A stretch of DNA of 64,000 nucleotides from Emiliania huxleyi CCMP1516 (lineage: Eukaryota > Haptophyta > Isochrysidales > Noelaerhabdaceae), in NCBI RefSeq assembly GCF_000372725.1, contig NW_005196021.1, positions 446,289 to 510,288 on the forward strand. The letters are read 5' to 3'. This document shows, piece after piece, positions 11,288 to 21,039 of this stretch. A model generated the notes under the pieces. It saw only the letters and a list, made by a program, of their open reading frames with translations, made no database searches and was not told the origin of the DNA. The position numbers and the translations under genes were made by a program. How positions within the stretch are numbered: position 1 is the stretch's first letter; each line of letters opens with the position of its first letter.

Positions 11288-11959
11288 TTGCCAAACGGCC
11301 CTCTCCGCTCACCCCCTGCGCGCCCCGGCCTGCGCCCGGCCCTATACGAACGCGATGCCCAAACCGCCGCGCGCGCCGCCGGGAGCACCGCCGCGGCCAG
11401 TCGTGCGCGCAAGCCCGCCCTCTCACCGCGCGCCCGTGGGCCGCCCCGGCTGACCGTTCGCACATCGCCTCGACAGGCGTCGTCCAGCAGACCTGACGTC
11501 ACAGCGGGCGCCCCATTATCCGTGGCGACCGCTGCATTATTGACGGAAGCGGATGTTCTCGGCGGGCAAGTCGAAGCGGAGGTGCGTGCGCCTTTGCCCA
11601 CCCCTCCTTTTCCTGATCCCAATGCGGATCGCATTGCGCCCGCCGAGCGGATCGGCACTTTGGGCGTGCTGGGCGACACGGGAGGGCCCGAGAGCGCGTC
11701 CCGGCCGCCACCGCTCACCGACTGCCCTCATCCGTGCCCTCTCCAGGCGGCTGTACGACGTGCGAGCGTGCACAGCCTCACCTCCGCGGTCATCACGCTC
11801 GAGCCTGCCGCCGCCGCCGCATGTTCCGAGCGCTGGGCGGTCATGGCGTCGGCAGAGGCCGGCGCTGGCGCCGCCATCGCCACGGGCCTCGCGGCGGCGG
11901 TCGCGAGACACCCGGCTGCGGCTCGCGGCGCCGTCTCTGCGGCGCTCGGCGCCGTTTGA
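11288..11959 (+). CDS. Hypothetical Ala-rich protein, doubtful
   Basis: I do not recognise this frame. It could be one exon, or two exons separated by an in-phase GT-AG intron at 11582-11746 (donor GTGCGTGC, acceptor CTCTCCAG). The C-terminal half is Ala-rich and hydrophobic (AGAGAAIATGLAAAVARHPAAA), so it may form a membrane helix or be composition noise. Overlapping frames on both strands are equally long, which is usual in GC-rich DNA. ATAAATAAAA lies about 175 bp downstream. Kept only because the intron is in phase. Confidence 0.2.
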   Translation: MPNGPLRSPPARPGLRPALYERDAQTAARAAGSTAAASRARKPALSPRARGPPRLTVRTSPRQASSSRPDVTAGAPLSVATAALLTEADVLGGQVEAEVRAPLPTPPFPDPNADRIAPAERIGTLGVLGDTGGPESASRPPPLTDCPHPCPLQAAVRRASVHSLTSAVITLEPAAAAACSERWAVMASAEAGAGAAIATGLAAAVARHPAAARGAVSAALGAV

Positions 11960-12216
11960 GGTCGCCATCGGGCGTGCATCTGCCGCCGTCGCTCCACCGG
12001 CTCTGACCGAGTCTCGACACATAATGACCATGTATTTAGCTGCCCCGGCACTAGTAGCGATAGTGGGGTGCGTTTTGGTGTCAGAGAAAAGCGATCTTTG
12101 GGGGCTGGTGGTCGATTCCGCTAACGCCATGGCCCATAAATAAAACTCATCGCGAGAGCTAAGTGCCTCGCCGTCCTCGCAGGAGTCGCTTAGGCGGCTC
12201 CAGTGCCCAGTGGTGT

Positions 12217-12360
12217 ACCTGTGTTAGTGCCAGTGCGCGCCAGTCCCGTGCCCAGTGTTGTGCTAGGGAGCCGTAAAATTCTTTTTTGCACAACACTGGG
12301 CACGGGACTGTGTTAGTGCCAGTGCGCGCCAGTCCCGTGCCCAGTGTTGTGCGAAGGAGT
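12217..12360 (+). repeat. Dispersed repeat with perfect inverted copy upstream of the dehydratase gene
   Basis: Two direct copies of a unit starting TGTTAGTGCCAGTGCGCGCC and ending CCCAGTGTTGTGC, with an inverted copy of the last 22 bases between them, so 12242-12310 can fold into a hairpin. A third copy of the unit is at 55987-56026, upstream of the AP2 gene. Confidence 0.85.
12274..12285 (+). promoter_or_regulatory. TAAAATTCTTTT box upstream of the dehydratase gene
   Basis: T-rich 12-mer about 285 bp before the ATG at 12569, in otherwise GC-rich DNA. Variants follow near 12441 and 12510. The same word precedes the genes at 21935 and 56145. A role is inferred only from position. Confidence 0.3.
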
Positions 12361-12568
12361 TCTTTCTAACATTCTTTTTCTAGCACGCGCCAGTTCGCAC
12401 CTGTGTCGAGCCTGTCTGCTGTGACCGAGATTGTTTTGTTTAAATTCTTTTTTGCTTGTAAAGTTCTTTTTTGTGTCGAGCCTGTCTGCTGTGAGAGAGA
12501 GTTGTGTTGTGTAAATTCTTTTTTGGACATCAACGAGCTCAGTGCTCCGACGCGACGGAGCTGCTGCC

Positions 12569-13154
12569 ATGCTCCGCTCGACGATGGGGCGGTCGACGCG
12601 GCTCGCCGCGCGAGCAAGCGCGCGGCCGCGACGCGGCCTCTCCACCCTCGCGGACGACGCTGACCCAGCCGCGTCGGGTCCGGCCCGCGGCACGTACGAG
12701 GCGGTGCTGCCGAATGCAGAGCACGGCCTTGATCGGCCAAACAAGTACTCGGCCGTGATCACGCAGCGACGGTCGCAGGGAGCGGGGCAGGCGCAGCTGT
12801 ACGCCACCGACGTGGGCAAGGTGCCGGGCGGCATGAACAAGGTGCAGGTCGGCATCGCCTCGGTGTGGTACGAGGGCAACCCGTGCAACATGCACCTGCT
12901 CGACATCGCCGGCGCCGCCAAGGAGAGCTGCGAGAGGAGCGGGATGGTGGGCCTGCGCTTCAACTCGATCGGCGTCTCCGACGGCATCTCCAACGGCACC
13001 GACGGCATGGCATACTCCCTCCAGTCGCGAGACCTGATCGCAGACGGCATCGAGACGGTCCGCAGCTCCGCCAGCCGCCCTCTCAGCCTCTGCCTGCCTG
13101 CCGCCGCCGCCACCGCCGCCGCCACCACCACCGCCGCCGCCGCCGCCGCCGCCA

Positions 13155-13189
<35 letters not shown>

Positions 13190-16100
13190 CGCCGCCCACC
13201 GCCGCCCGCCGCCGCCTCCCGCCTCGCCCTCGCCACCTCCGCGAGGCGGGCACCGCAGACATGCGCCGCCTCCGCCCCACACTGGCCGGGCGGCATGGAC
13301 GGCAGCCCTCCGCCTCTGACCAGAGCCTGGCGCCGCGCCGCTGCAGGTGATGGGCGCGCAGTTCTACGATGCGAACCTCTCGATCCCTGGCTGCGACAAG
13401 AACATGCCCGGCTGCATCATGGCGATGGCGAGAGTCAACCGGCCCTCGGTGATGGTCTACGGAGGCACCATCCGCGCGGGCTGCCGGCCAGACAAGGACG
13501 AGAAGCTCGACATCATCTCGGCCTTCCAGGCGTGATTTAATTGTTCAATTGTCTAGTTATTTAACGATCTAAGTATTCGCTCGACATCATCTCGGCCTTC
13601 CAGGCGTGATTATTAATTAATAAGTCATTAACAATAATGACATCATCTCGGCCTTCCAGGCGTGATTATTAATTAATAAGTCATTAACAATAATGACATC
13701 AGCTCGACCGTCCAGGCGTACGGCGAGTTTGTGACGGAGAAGATCGACGACGAAACTCGGCTCGGCGTCGTGCGGCACGCCTGCCCCATTGCTGACTGGT
13801 GGCCAACTGTTGCGAGTGATGCATGAACAGGCTCGACGTCGTGCGGCACGCCTGCCCTGGCCCGGGCGCGTGCGGCGGGATGTATACGGCCAACACCATG
13901 GCGTCGGCGATCGAGACGCTGGGTGTGTCCCGACGCCGCGAGCCTCCCCTACCCGCCACGGTACCCGAACCCATCCCCTACCCCCCACGCTACCCGAACC
14001 CTAGGCATGTCTGTGCCGTACTCGTCCTCGATCCCTGCCTGGGAGCCGGCTGCCAACGGGGGGAAGGGCGGGCTGCACCCGGAGAAGGTGCGCGCGAGAT
14101 GAGTCGAGATGAGTCGAGATCAGCCCAGATTGGCCCAGATTAGCCGAGATTGGCTGCACCCGGAGAAGGTGCGCGCGAGATTAGTGGAGATTGGCCGAGA
14201 TGAAGCCGAGATCGAGGTCATGGCTGCACCCCGAGAAGGTTGTGTGACAGAAGAGGTCAACCGAGGTGACCCGAGATTACCCGAGATCGCCCGAGATCAC
14301 CCTAGATCACCCGAGATGACCCGAGGGGACCCGAGGGGACCCGAGGGGACCCGAGGGGACCCGAGATCACCCGAGATCACCCTGCAGGTGTCCGAGGTGC
14401 GGAGGGCGGTGGAGGCGCTGCAGCACTGCATCGCCGTCGGCCTCAAGCCGCGCGATATCATGACGAAGCACGCCTTCGAGAACGCCGTCCGGCTGGTGAT
14501 GGTGACGGGCGGGTCGACAAACGCGACATTCCACCCCAGCGCGATGGCGCGCCGAAAGCCATTCTTAATTAACGACGACTGGCTGTGGACCAGGCGACCA
14601 TCCACCTCATCGCGATGGCGCGTGCTGCCGGCGTCGACCTCACGCTGCACGACTTCCGAATGAGCAACTGGTACGTAATTACTTGCTTACTTAATTAATT
14701 AGGCGTCGACCTCACGCTGCACGACTTCCGAATGAGCAACTGGTACGTAATCACTTGCTTACTTAATTAATTAGGCGTCGACCTCACGCTGCACGACTTC
14801 CGCCGGATCGCGGCGGAGACGCCCTTCTTGGCGAACCTCAAGCCGAGTGGCAAGTACGTGATGGAGGACTTGCACGCCGTCGGAGGCACGCCCGCCGTGC
14901 TAAAGTACATGCTGCAGGAGGGCCTGCCCTGCCTGATGAGCAGTGAATCATTCATGCTTGAGAATGAGAGGGCCTGCCCTGCCTGATTGACAGTGAATCA
15001 TTCATGCTTGAGAATGAGAGGGCCTGCTGCCTGATGAACAGTCCACGATTCATGGTTGAGAATGAGAGGGCCTGCTGCCTGATGAACAGTCCATGATTCA
15101 TGGTTGAGAATGGCTCGAGCACATCTCCTGCAGGAGGGCTTGCTGCACGGCGATTGCATGACTGTCACCGGCAAGACCATCGCCGAGAACATCGCCGACC
15201 TCCCTCCGCTGGCGGAGGGGCAGGACGTCATCTACCCTCTTCCTGGACCTTTCCTGGACCTTTCCTGGAACCTTCCTGTAGGCGGAGGGGCAGGACGTCA
15301 TCTACCCCGTCTCGAAGCCTGTCAAGGCGACGGGGCACATCGCAATCTCGAGGACATCTCGGGCCATCTCGGGTCAGCTCGGGTCAGCTCGGGTGATCTT
15401 GGGCCATCTCGGGTCAGCTCGGGTGATCTCGGGTGGTCTCGGGTGATCTCGGGTGATCTCGTCAAGGCGACGGGGCACATCGCCATTCTCGAGGGCAACC
15501 TGGCGCCCGAGGGCGCCGTGGGGAAGATCACGGGCAAGGAGGGGGTCCGGTTCAGCGGGCCGGCGCGCTGCTTCGACGCGGAGGAGGAGATGATGGCTGC
15601 GGTGGTGCAGGACCCGCAGGCGCTCAAGGGGGCGGTGATCGTGATCCGGTACGAGGGGCCAAAGGGCGGGCCGGGCATGAAGGAGATGCTCTCCCCGACC
15701 TCGCTCGTCATGGGCGCCGGCCTCGGGCACGACGGTACCCGGACCCACCCTCCCCTACCCCACGGTACCCGAACCCACCCTCCCCTACCCCACGGTACCC
15801 GGACCCACCCTCCCCCTACCCCCACGGTACCCGAACCCACCCTCCCCTACCCCACGGCACCCGGACCCACCCTCCCCTACCCCACGGTACCCGGACCCAC
15901 CCTCCCCCTACCCCCACGGTACCCGAACCCACCCTCCCCTGCCCCGACGGTACCCGAACCCACCCTCCCCTGCCCCAGTCGCACTCATCACCGACGGCCG
16001 CTTCTCGGGCGGCTCGCACGGCTTCTGCGTGGGGCACGTCGCGCCCGAGGCGCAGGTGGGGGGGCCGATCGCGCTGGTGAGGGACGGGGAGACGGTGGCC

Positions 16101-16804
16101 CCACCCGTTCACAGCCGGAGGTGTGAAGAGAGACGCTGTTCACAGGTGAGGGACGGGGACCTTGTCACCATCGACGCCGAGACGCTCGAGATCAAGGCGC
16201 GAGATGGCGAGAGATTGCGAGAGATGGCGAGAGATTGCGCGAGATGGCGAGAGATTGCGAGAGATGGCGAGAGATTGCGAGAGATGGCGAGAGATTGCGA
16301 GAGATTGCGAGAGATGGCGAGAGATGGCGAGAGATTGCGAGAGATGGCGAGAGATTGCGCGAGATGGCGAGAGATTGCGAGAGATGGCGAGAGATTGCGA
16401 GAGATGGCGAGAGATTGCGAGAGATTGCGAGAGATGGCGAGAGATGGCGAGAGATTGCGAGAGATGGCGAGAGATTGCGAGAGATGGCGAGAGATTGCGA
16501 GAGATGGCGAGAGATTGCGAGAGATGGCGAGAGATTGCGAGAGATGGCGAGAGATTGCGCGAGAAGCTTCGGCCGCACCTCGGCCGCACCTCGGCCGCAC
16601 CTCGGCCGCACCTCGGCCGCACCTCGGCCGCACCTCGGCCGCACCTCGGCCGCACCTCGGCCATAGGTCGACCTCTCTGAGGCCGAGCTGGCGGCGCGGC
16701 GCGGCGCGTGGGAGGCGCCGCCGTACAAGTACACGCGAGGCACAATGTACCGCTACATCAAGACCGTCTCGTCGGCGCAGAAGGGGTGCGTCACCGACGA
16801 GTGA
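12569..16804 (+). CDS. ilvD: Dihydroxy-acid dehydratase (valine/isoleucine synthesis), 14 exons
   Basis: Fe-S dehydratase that converts 2,3-dihydroxy acids to 2-keto acids in branched-chain amino acid synthesis, probably organellar (N-terminus rich in Arg/Ser/Ala). Exons: 12569-13057, 13347-13529, 13716-13759, 13831-13922, 14005-14087, 14388-14522, 14594-14630, 14775-14917, 15134-15211, 15282-15326, 15467-15734, 15979-16076, 16146-16196, 16667-16804; sum 1884 nt, 627 residues, normal for the family. Spliced motifs include [73 protein letters not shown] and [14 protein letters not shown], with the three cluster-type Cys contexts present. Thirteen introns: five GT, seven GC and one GA donor (14918), all AG acceptors. 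Most begin with a copy of the next exon's first bases. Several are filled with minisatellites. Boundaries were set from family motifs and reading phase. Confidence 0.93.
13090..13205 (+). repeat. (GCC)n tract in dehydratase intron 1
   Basis: Imperfect GCC/CCG trinucleotide repeat inside the 289-nt intron 13058-13346. It keeps frames open on both strands and creates false Pro, Ala, Arg and Gly rich ORFs. Confidence 0.9.
13530..13715 (+). repeat. Dehydratase intron 2: three GC...AG units
   Basis: Units of 74, 56 and 56 nt, each starting GCGTGATT and ending with a copy of the upstream exon end (CGGCCTTCCAG or CGACCGTCCAG). Each unit has its own GC donor and AG acceptor. The flanking exons join as SAFQ and AYGEF. 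Confidence 0.85.
14088..14387 (+). repeat. Dehydratase intron 5 with exon-end copies and 10-bp minisatellite
   Basis: Two further copies of the exon 5 end (GGCTGCACCCGGAGAAGGTG and a variant) lie within the intron near 14153 and 14223, followed by tandem CCGAGATCAC/CCGAGGGGAC decamers up to the acceptor. Confidence 0.8.
14631..14774 (+). repeat. Dehydratase intron 7: two tandem 72-nt intron units
   Basis: 14631-14702 and 14703-14774 differ at one base or so. Each starts GCGTCGACCTCACGCTGCAC, ends TTAATTAATTAG, and is itself a GC-AG intron. The next exon starts with the same GCGTCGACC sequence. Confidence 0.9.
15735..15978 (+). repeat. Dehydratase intron 11 minisatellite
   Basis: About eight copies of a 27-30 bp unit (CACGGTACCCGAACCCACCC with CTCCCCTACCC). 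Every unit repeats the donor-like GGTACCC that opens the intron. Confidence 0.85.
16197..16666 (+). repeat. Dehydratase intron 13 minisatellites
   Basis: About 360 bp of GAGATGGCGAGAGATTGC (18 bp, with some 9-bp variants), then about nine copies of CCTCGGCCGCA. The donor is GC at 16197 and the acceptor is CCATAG at 16666. Long Arg/Glu/Asp and Ser/Leu frames here are repeat artefacts. Confidence 0.9.
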
Positions 16805-17640
16805 CCGCGCGCGCGGCGCCGAGCCCCCCCCCTCCTCCACCGCCGCCGGCCTCGAACACCCCACCTCTCGCTGTCTGGCCTTGGCCGCCCTCTGCGCTCT
16901 GCTCGCGCCGGCGGCTGATCTCGCTCGCGCTGCCGCTGTCGCCCCACTGCGGTGGGGTTGACTTGGTCCCGCTCTCTCGCGCTGCCGGCGGGCGGCGTCG
17001 TGCGCCGCGTGCGACGCGCAACAACCCCCCCCCCCCCCCCTCCCCTCCTGTCGGACAAGGAGGGGTTACAACTGTACGGCGTTCGCATGGACCAGGGATC
17101 GAGGTCGGTGTTCGGTCCTCGGAACTCTCTCTCGCACACAGCGCACACACCTGCCACATAGTACTCTATTGCAATATGTTATTCAGGATCTCGCTGCTGT
17201 GCAGGCGGCTTGCAGCAATCTGAGAAGTCAACACTGTTGAACAGATACAAGCATACAACACGGAGAACTATTTTATTGTTTACGTGACTCACGTGGAACA
17301 TGCACGCGGGCAACGCGCCCAATTCCATGGCGGACGCGGCGGCAAAGGCACACCTGCGAAGCAGGGTAACGTCTAACGAGCGCATATGAGATGGATCTAG
17401 CACGACACGTGACGAACAGGGCATGCATCCATGTACTGTACATGCATGAGGAGGAGGGGCAGGCGCCGGAGATCCGAGCCAGGAGGCTGTATCAAGAGGC
17501 GAACAGGCGAAGCAAGGAGAAAATTGCTAATTGGACGGTGGGTACGAAAGTGGCTGGACGGCGGGCACGCAGCGCGGAAGGGAGAAGGAGAGAACGTGTG
17601 GAGGACGGTAATCAAGGCGACGGGGACGATATCAGGCGAC
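16805..17640. other. Intergenic region between dehydratase and kinase
   Basis: No gene could be supported. It contains a C-run near 17026-17043 and short low-complexity frames. GA-rich sequence from about 17660 merges into the start of the kinase gene. Confidence 0.5.
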
Positions 17641-17737
17641 GAGATACGTGGGAAAAAGCCGGTATAATAAGAATTCAAGGGAGGAGGCAGAGGCGAGGGC
17701 GAGGGAGGAGGCGGCAAGGGAGAGGGAGGAGGCGAGG

Positions 17738-19198
17738 ATGAGGGCGGAGGCGGAGGCGGCGGAGGCGGCGGCGGAGGCGGCGGCTGTAGAGGCGGCAGTA
17801 GCGGCCGTGGCGGCGGCGGAGGCTCAAGAGGCGGCGGCAGCGGAGGCAGCGGCAGCAGCGGCGGCTTCGGCGGCTTCGGCGAGTGTCGCCGCTCTCGCCG
17901 CCGCCGCCGCGCCGCCCGCCGCCGTCCCTCTCGACGAGCTCATCGCGGCGACCGACGGCTTTGCCGAGGCGCGCAAGGTGGGCGAGGGAGGCTTCGGGCG
18001 TGTCTACCGCTGCGACGCGTTGCCGTCGATTCCGCGCGTCGCTTGCGGGTTCGCCGTCAAGACGGCGATGGTCGGTGTCGGCGCCCAAGGCCTCGCCGAG
18101 CTGCAGAGCGAGGTGCGCACGCTCAGCGCGGCGTGCCACCCGTCCCTCCTCCCTCTCCTCGGCGTCTGCTTGGCGCCGGCAAGAGCGTGCCTCGTCTACC
18201 CCCTCTGCCGCGGCGGCAGCCTCGAGGACCGCCTCTACCGCACGCCAGCCGCGCTGCAGCGGCTCCGCATGCTCGGCTTCGAGACGCCGCCTCCGCCGCT
18301 CTCCTCCGCCGCACGGCTCCGCGTGCTGCGCGACGCAGCGAGCGCGCTGCACCACCTGCACACGCTCTCTCCTATGATCCTGCACCGGGACGTCTCGGCG
18401 GGCAACATCCTGCTCGACGAGCGCGGCAACGGCTACCTCGCCGACGTGGGCCTCGCGCGCGCGGCAGAGGCGACGGCCGGCAGCAATGGACAGGTCTCGC
18501 ACCTGTCGACGCAGCGCCTCTTCGGCAAGCTTGGGTACATGGACCCGATCATTTCGCAGAGCGGGCAGGCGTCAGCGCTGACCGACGGCTATGCGCTCGG
18601 CATCACGCTGCTAGTCAGCCTGACCGGCCGCGGCGCCGTCGGCCTCCTCGACGAGTGCGACGATGCGCTGGAGGAGCCCGACACGGCGGAGGGATCGATC
18701 GCGGCGGCCGACGCGGGCTGGTCGGCGGCGCAGGCCGAGGAGCTGGCGCGGCTGGTGGTCGGGCTGGCTCTCGTGAGGAAGAAGAGGCGGATGCCGCTCG
18801 CAGAGGCGCTGCCGCGGCTGGAGGCGCTAGCCGAAGCGGCGGGGGAGGCGGAGGAGACGGCTGGGGCCGAGGAGCGCCAGTGTGACCTTTGCTGGGACGC
18901 GCCGCGCTCGGTTCGTTTCGCGTGCGGCCACGCACTGTACTGCGAGACATGTGCGCCGCGCGTGCTGGAGCGCGACAGCAACTGCCCGGCCTGCCGCCAG
19001 CCGGCGCTGCCCATCGCCGCAACTGGGCGGCTTGTGGCGGCGCAGACGACGTTTGTCCACCAGCCGCCCTCGCGCCCCGCGCCCCAGGCTCAGCCTGCAG
19101 GCGCCACGGCGGCTGTCGGTGGGCGAGGGGGGAGAGGGGGGCGTGGACGTGGCGGGCGGCGGGGCGGGCGGGGCGCGGGGCGCGTCGGCTCTGCTTAG
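17738..19198 (+). CDS. RLK/Pelle-type protein kinase fused to a RING finger and RGG tail
   Basis: 486 residues from the ATG at 17738; the open frame extends upstream to 17648 as a Glu/Arg/Ala coiled coil, so an upstream exon is likely. The Ala-rich helix is followed by LDELIAATDGF and a kinase domain: glycine loop VGEGGFGRVY, VAIK-type lysine in FAVKTAM, catalytic loop ILHRDVSAGNILLD, and LGYMDP as in plant receptor-like kinases and animal IRAK/Pelle. DFG is replaced by DVG, so metal binding should be retained but the motif is unusual. Near residues 385-425 is a C3HC4 RING (CDLCWDA, CGHALYCETC, CPACR), the E2-binding module of ubiquitin ligases. The end is Gly/Arg rich (GGRGGRGGRGRGG). It may phosphorylate and ubiquitinate targets in one signalling branch. 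Target unknown. Confidence 0.85.
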   Translation: MRAEAEAAEAAAEAAAVEAAVAAVAAAEAQEAAAAEAAAAAAASAASASVAALAAAAAPPAAVPLDELIAATDGFAEARKVGEGGFGRVYRCDALPSIPRVACGFAVKTAMVGVGAQGLAELQSEVRTLSAACHPSLLPLLGVCLAPARACLVYPLCRGGSLEDRLYRTPAALQRLRMLGFETPPPPLSSAARLRVLRDAASALHHLHTLSPMILHRDVSAGNILLDERGNGYLADVGLARAAEATAGSNGQVSHLSTQRLFGKLGYMDPIISQSGQASALTDGYALGITLLVSLTGRGAVGLLDECDDALEEPDTAEGSIAAADAGWSAAQAEELARLVVGLALVRKKRRMPLAEALPRLEALAEAAGEAEETAGAEERQCDLCWDAPRSVRFACGHALYCETCAPRVLERDSNCPACRQPALPIAATGRLVAAQTTFVHQPPSRPAPQAQPAGATAAVGGRGGRGGRGRGGRRGGRGAGRVGSA

Positions 19199-19460
19199 TG
19201 CCTTAAAAAAAACTGAGTTCAGTTTTCAAAGGCAAAAACGCCAGCCTACTTCCTCCAACCAGTGCTCCCACCTCCCAGCTACCACCAACCACGGTCTACA
19301 CGCACCCATCTCGGTGGGGTGCGCACATGCTTTCACATGGAACCATTGATATGAGAGCACGACCCAGCCGCTCCACGAGAATTGAGATTCAGCTCTCCCA
19401 TCGAACGAGTCACGACGTAACTACTACTACTACTACTCAGTATCGTGAAGCCATGGCGGG

Positions 19461-20987
19461 TCATAACGTCCAGCTCAGCTCGTCCCAGAAGCCGCAGTCG
19501 GCGGTGGGCGCATTGGCAACGGAGAGCCAAGGCTCTGCCGCTGGCTCCCCATAATTGCCGAGCACCATGCGCTTCGGCTGATAGGTTGCGACAGGAGGCC
19601 AGCGATGGTCGGGCAAGCCGCGGGTGAGCAGCCCGCTCAGAAAGCTGCCCCACGCCGAGGAGAGCGCCTCGCCTTCCGGCGTGCGGCTGCAGTTGGCAAA
19701 CGGCTCGAAGACAAAGGGCATGTCGGACGTGTGGTACGCGCCCCATGAAGGCGGGAAGAAGGCGGCGGTGGATGCGCAGGAGGAGCGCCATCGCCACTCG
19801 TAGGCGAACGCACGGAGCCCCGCCGAGAGGTGCCGCGCTGTACGAGCGGTGCTGCAGTCGCCAAAGGCATCCTGGAAGAGTCGCGTAAACGCGGGCAAGC
19901 AGTCGTTGTCTGCGCACGGATAGCGGCGCAGGATGCGGGGCGTGTCTGACAGGCGGCAGAGCCGCAGGCTCGAGGCGCAGATGGCGGCGACGAACGCCGC
20001 GTACTCGAGGTGCCCAAGAGGCCTGTCGGGGGAGACGATGCCTCCCGGATATACAAAGGCCCAGAACGACTCATTCGCGGTGTTGCCGACGATCACCGGC
20101 ACCTTGGCCAGTTCTCCGCGCTTGGCAGCCGTCGCGGGGTTCAGTGGCAGCGTGCCGTTCCCGCCATCGACCGTCGGGCCCCACGGCAGAAAGCTCGAGC
20201 GAAGAGGTGCCCGCGTCCTGCGTTGCGCGTCGATCACGGCTCCGGCGCTGAGCTCGCGCAGGCAACGCAGCGAGCTGTCACTCCAACGTCCGCGAGAGGC
20301 ACAGCCCGCAGCTTGTGCAAAGGCGTCGGCTTGCTCGTAAGCGTCGCTCATCGGCTTGGCCTGGCAGACACCGCTCATCATCGCTGCAGCGTCAAACAGG
20401 GTCTCGGCACCAGCGCCTGCTGCCGTGAGATGCGCGCAGACGCTCATCGATCCTGCAGACTGGCCGAAGAGGAGCGTGCGCGACACGCCGACTCCCAGCA
20501 ACTTCCGAAGGAAGCGCAGCGCTGTGGTCTGGTCCATAAGACCAAGATTGCCGCCGGCACGCCCGAGCCAGCCGAGGGCGCCCAGGCGATACTGCATCGT
20601 AGCGACCACGACGTGCTGCTGCGCAGCCAACCGAGCGCCGTCGTAGAAAAAGCTGCCATTGTACATTGGCGCGATGCTGCCCACCTCGAACGACCCACCG
20701 TGAATGAATACGATGGAGCTGTTTGGCATGGCACCAGCGGGCCACCAAACGTTCACTGCCAAGCAATCCTCGCTTTGCTCGCCCGATGACTCGATGCCTG
20801 ACGCCTGAGGGCATGATGGCGCAAACGAGGTCGCGTTGACAACGTTCCGCCAAGGGCCACGTTCGTGGGGCACCTCCCAGCGACTGGCCACGGCATAGCG
20901 TAATCCACGCCACGCGATGGTGCCTGCCTCGTCCCTCGTGCCAGCGATCGGTCCGAGAGGGGTGTGTGTGACGATCGGGGCCGCCAT
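19461..20987 (-). CDS. Type-B carboxylesterase/lipase
   Basis: Alpha/beta-hydrolase of the carboxylesterase-B family, 508 residues. The catalytic triad is visible: Ser in LLFGQSAGS, Glu in GNTANESF, and His in SWGAYHTSDMPFVF. The oxyanion-hole segment FIHGGSF and the family motif SEDCLAVNV are present. The stretch between NLGLMDQ and GQSAGS is a few residues shorter than in typical members, which usually read NIAAFGGDP there. Start chosen at ATG 20987 (MAAPIVTHTPLGPIAGT), which matches the usual N-terminus; the frame runs on upstream only through a dispersed repeat (21040-21200) also found 5' of two other genes. No introns. Substrate unknown. Confidence 0.88.
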   Translation of the reverse strand: MAAPIVTHTPLGPIAGTRDEAGTIAWRGLRYAVASRWEVPHERGPWRNVVNATSFAPSCPQASGIESSGEQSEDCLAVNVWWPAGAMPNSSIVFIHGGSFEVGSIAPMYNGSFFYDGARLAAQQHVVVATMQYRLGALGWLGRAGGNLGLMDQTTALRFLRKLLGVGVSRTLLFGQSAGSMSVCAHLTAAGAGAETLFDAAAMMSGVCQAKPMSDAYEQADAFAQAAGCASRGRWSDSSLRCLRELSAGAVIDAQRRTRAPLRSSFLPWGPTVDGGNGTLPLNPATAAKRGELAKVPVIVGNTANESFWAFVYPGGIVSPDRPLGHLEYAAFVAAICASSLRLCRLSDTPRILRRYPCADNDCLPAFTRLFQDAFGDCSTARTARHLSAGLRAFAYEWRWRSSCASTAAFFPPSWGAYHTSDMPFVFEPFANCSRTPEGEALSSAWGSFLSGLLTRGLPDHRWPPVATYQPKRMVLGNYGEPAAEPWLSVANAPTADCGFWDELSWTL

Positions 20988-21039
20988 GTGGCGCACTTCC
21001 GGCGGCTTCGACCTGGTGCTCTGAACCCATCCCCAGGGC

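Larger units (their letters stand above)
10849..12568. other. Intergenic region after the TIR receptor
   Basis: Contains the receptor 3' flank, one weak Ala-rich open frame (11288-11959, listed separately), an ATAAATAAAA tract near 12135 and the repeat block at 12217-12360. No RNA gene was recognised. Confidence 0.5.

Noticed and set aside
16197-16666. Long Arg/Glu or Ser/Leu coding frames across the minisatellite
   Set aside because: All frames and both strands stay open because the 18-bp unit lacks stops; flanking exons show it is an intron.
20010-20789. 259-residue plus-strand frame inside the esterase
   Set aside because: Antisense shadow of a well-supported hydrolase gene; no domain.
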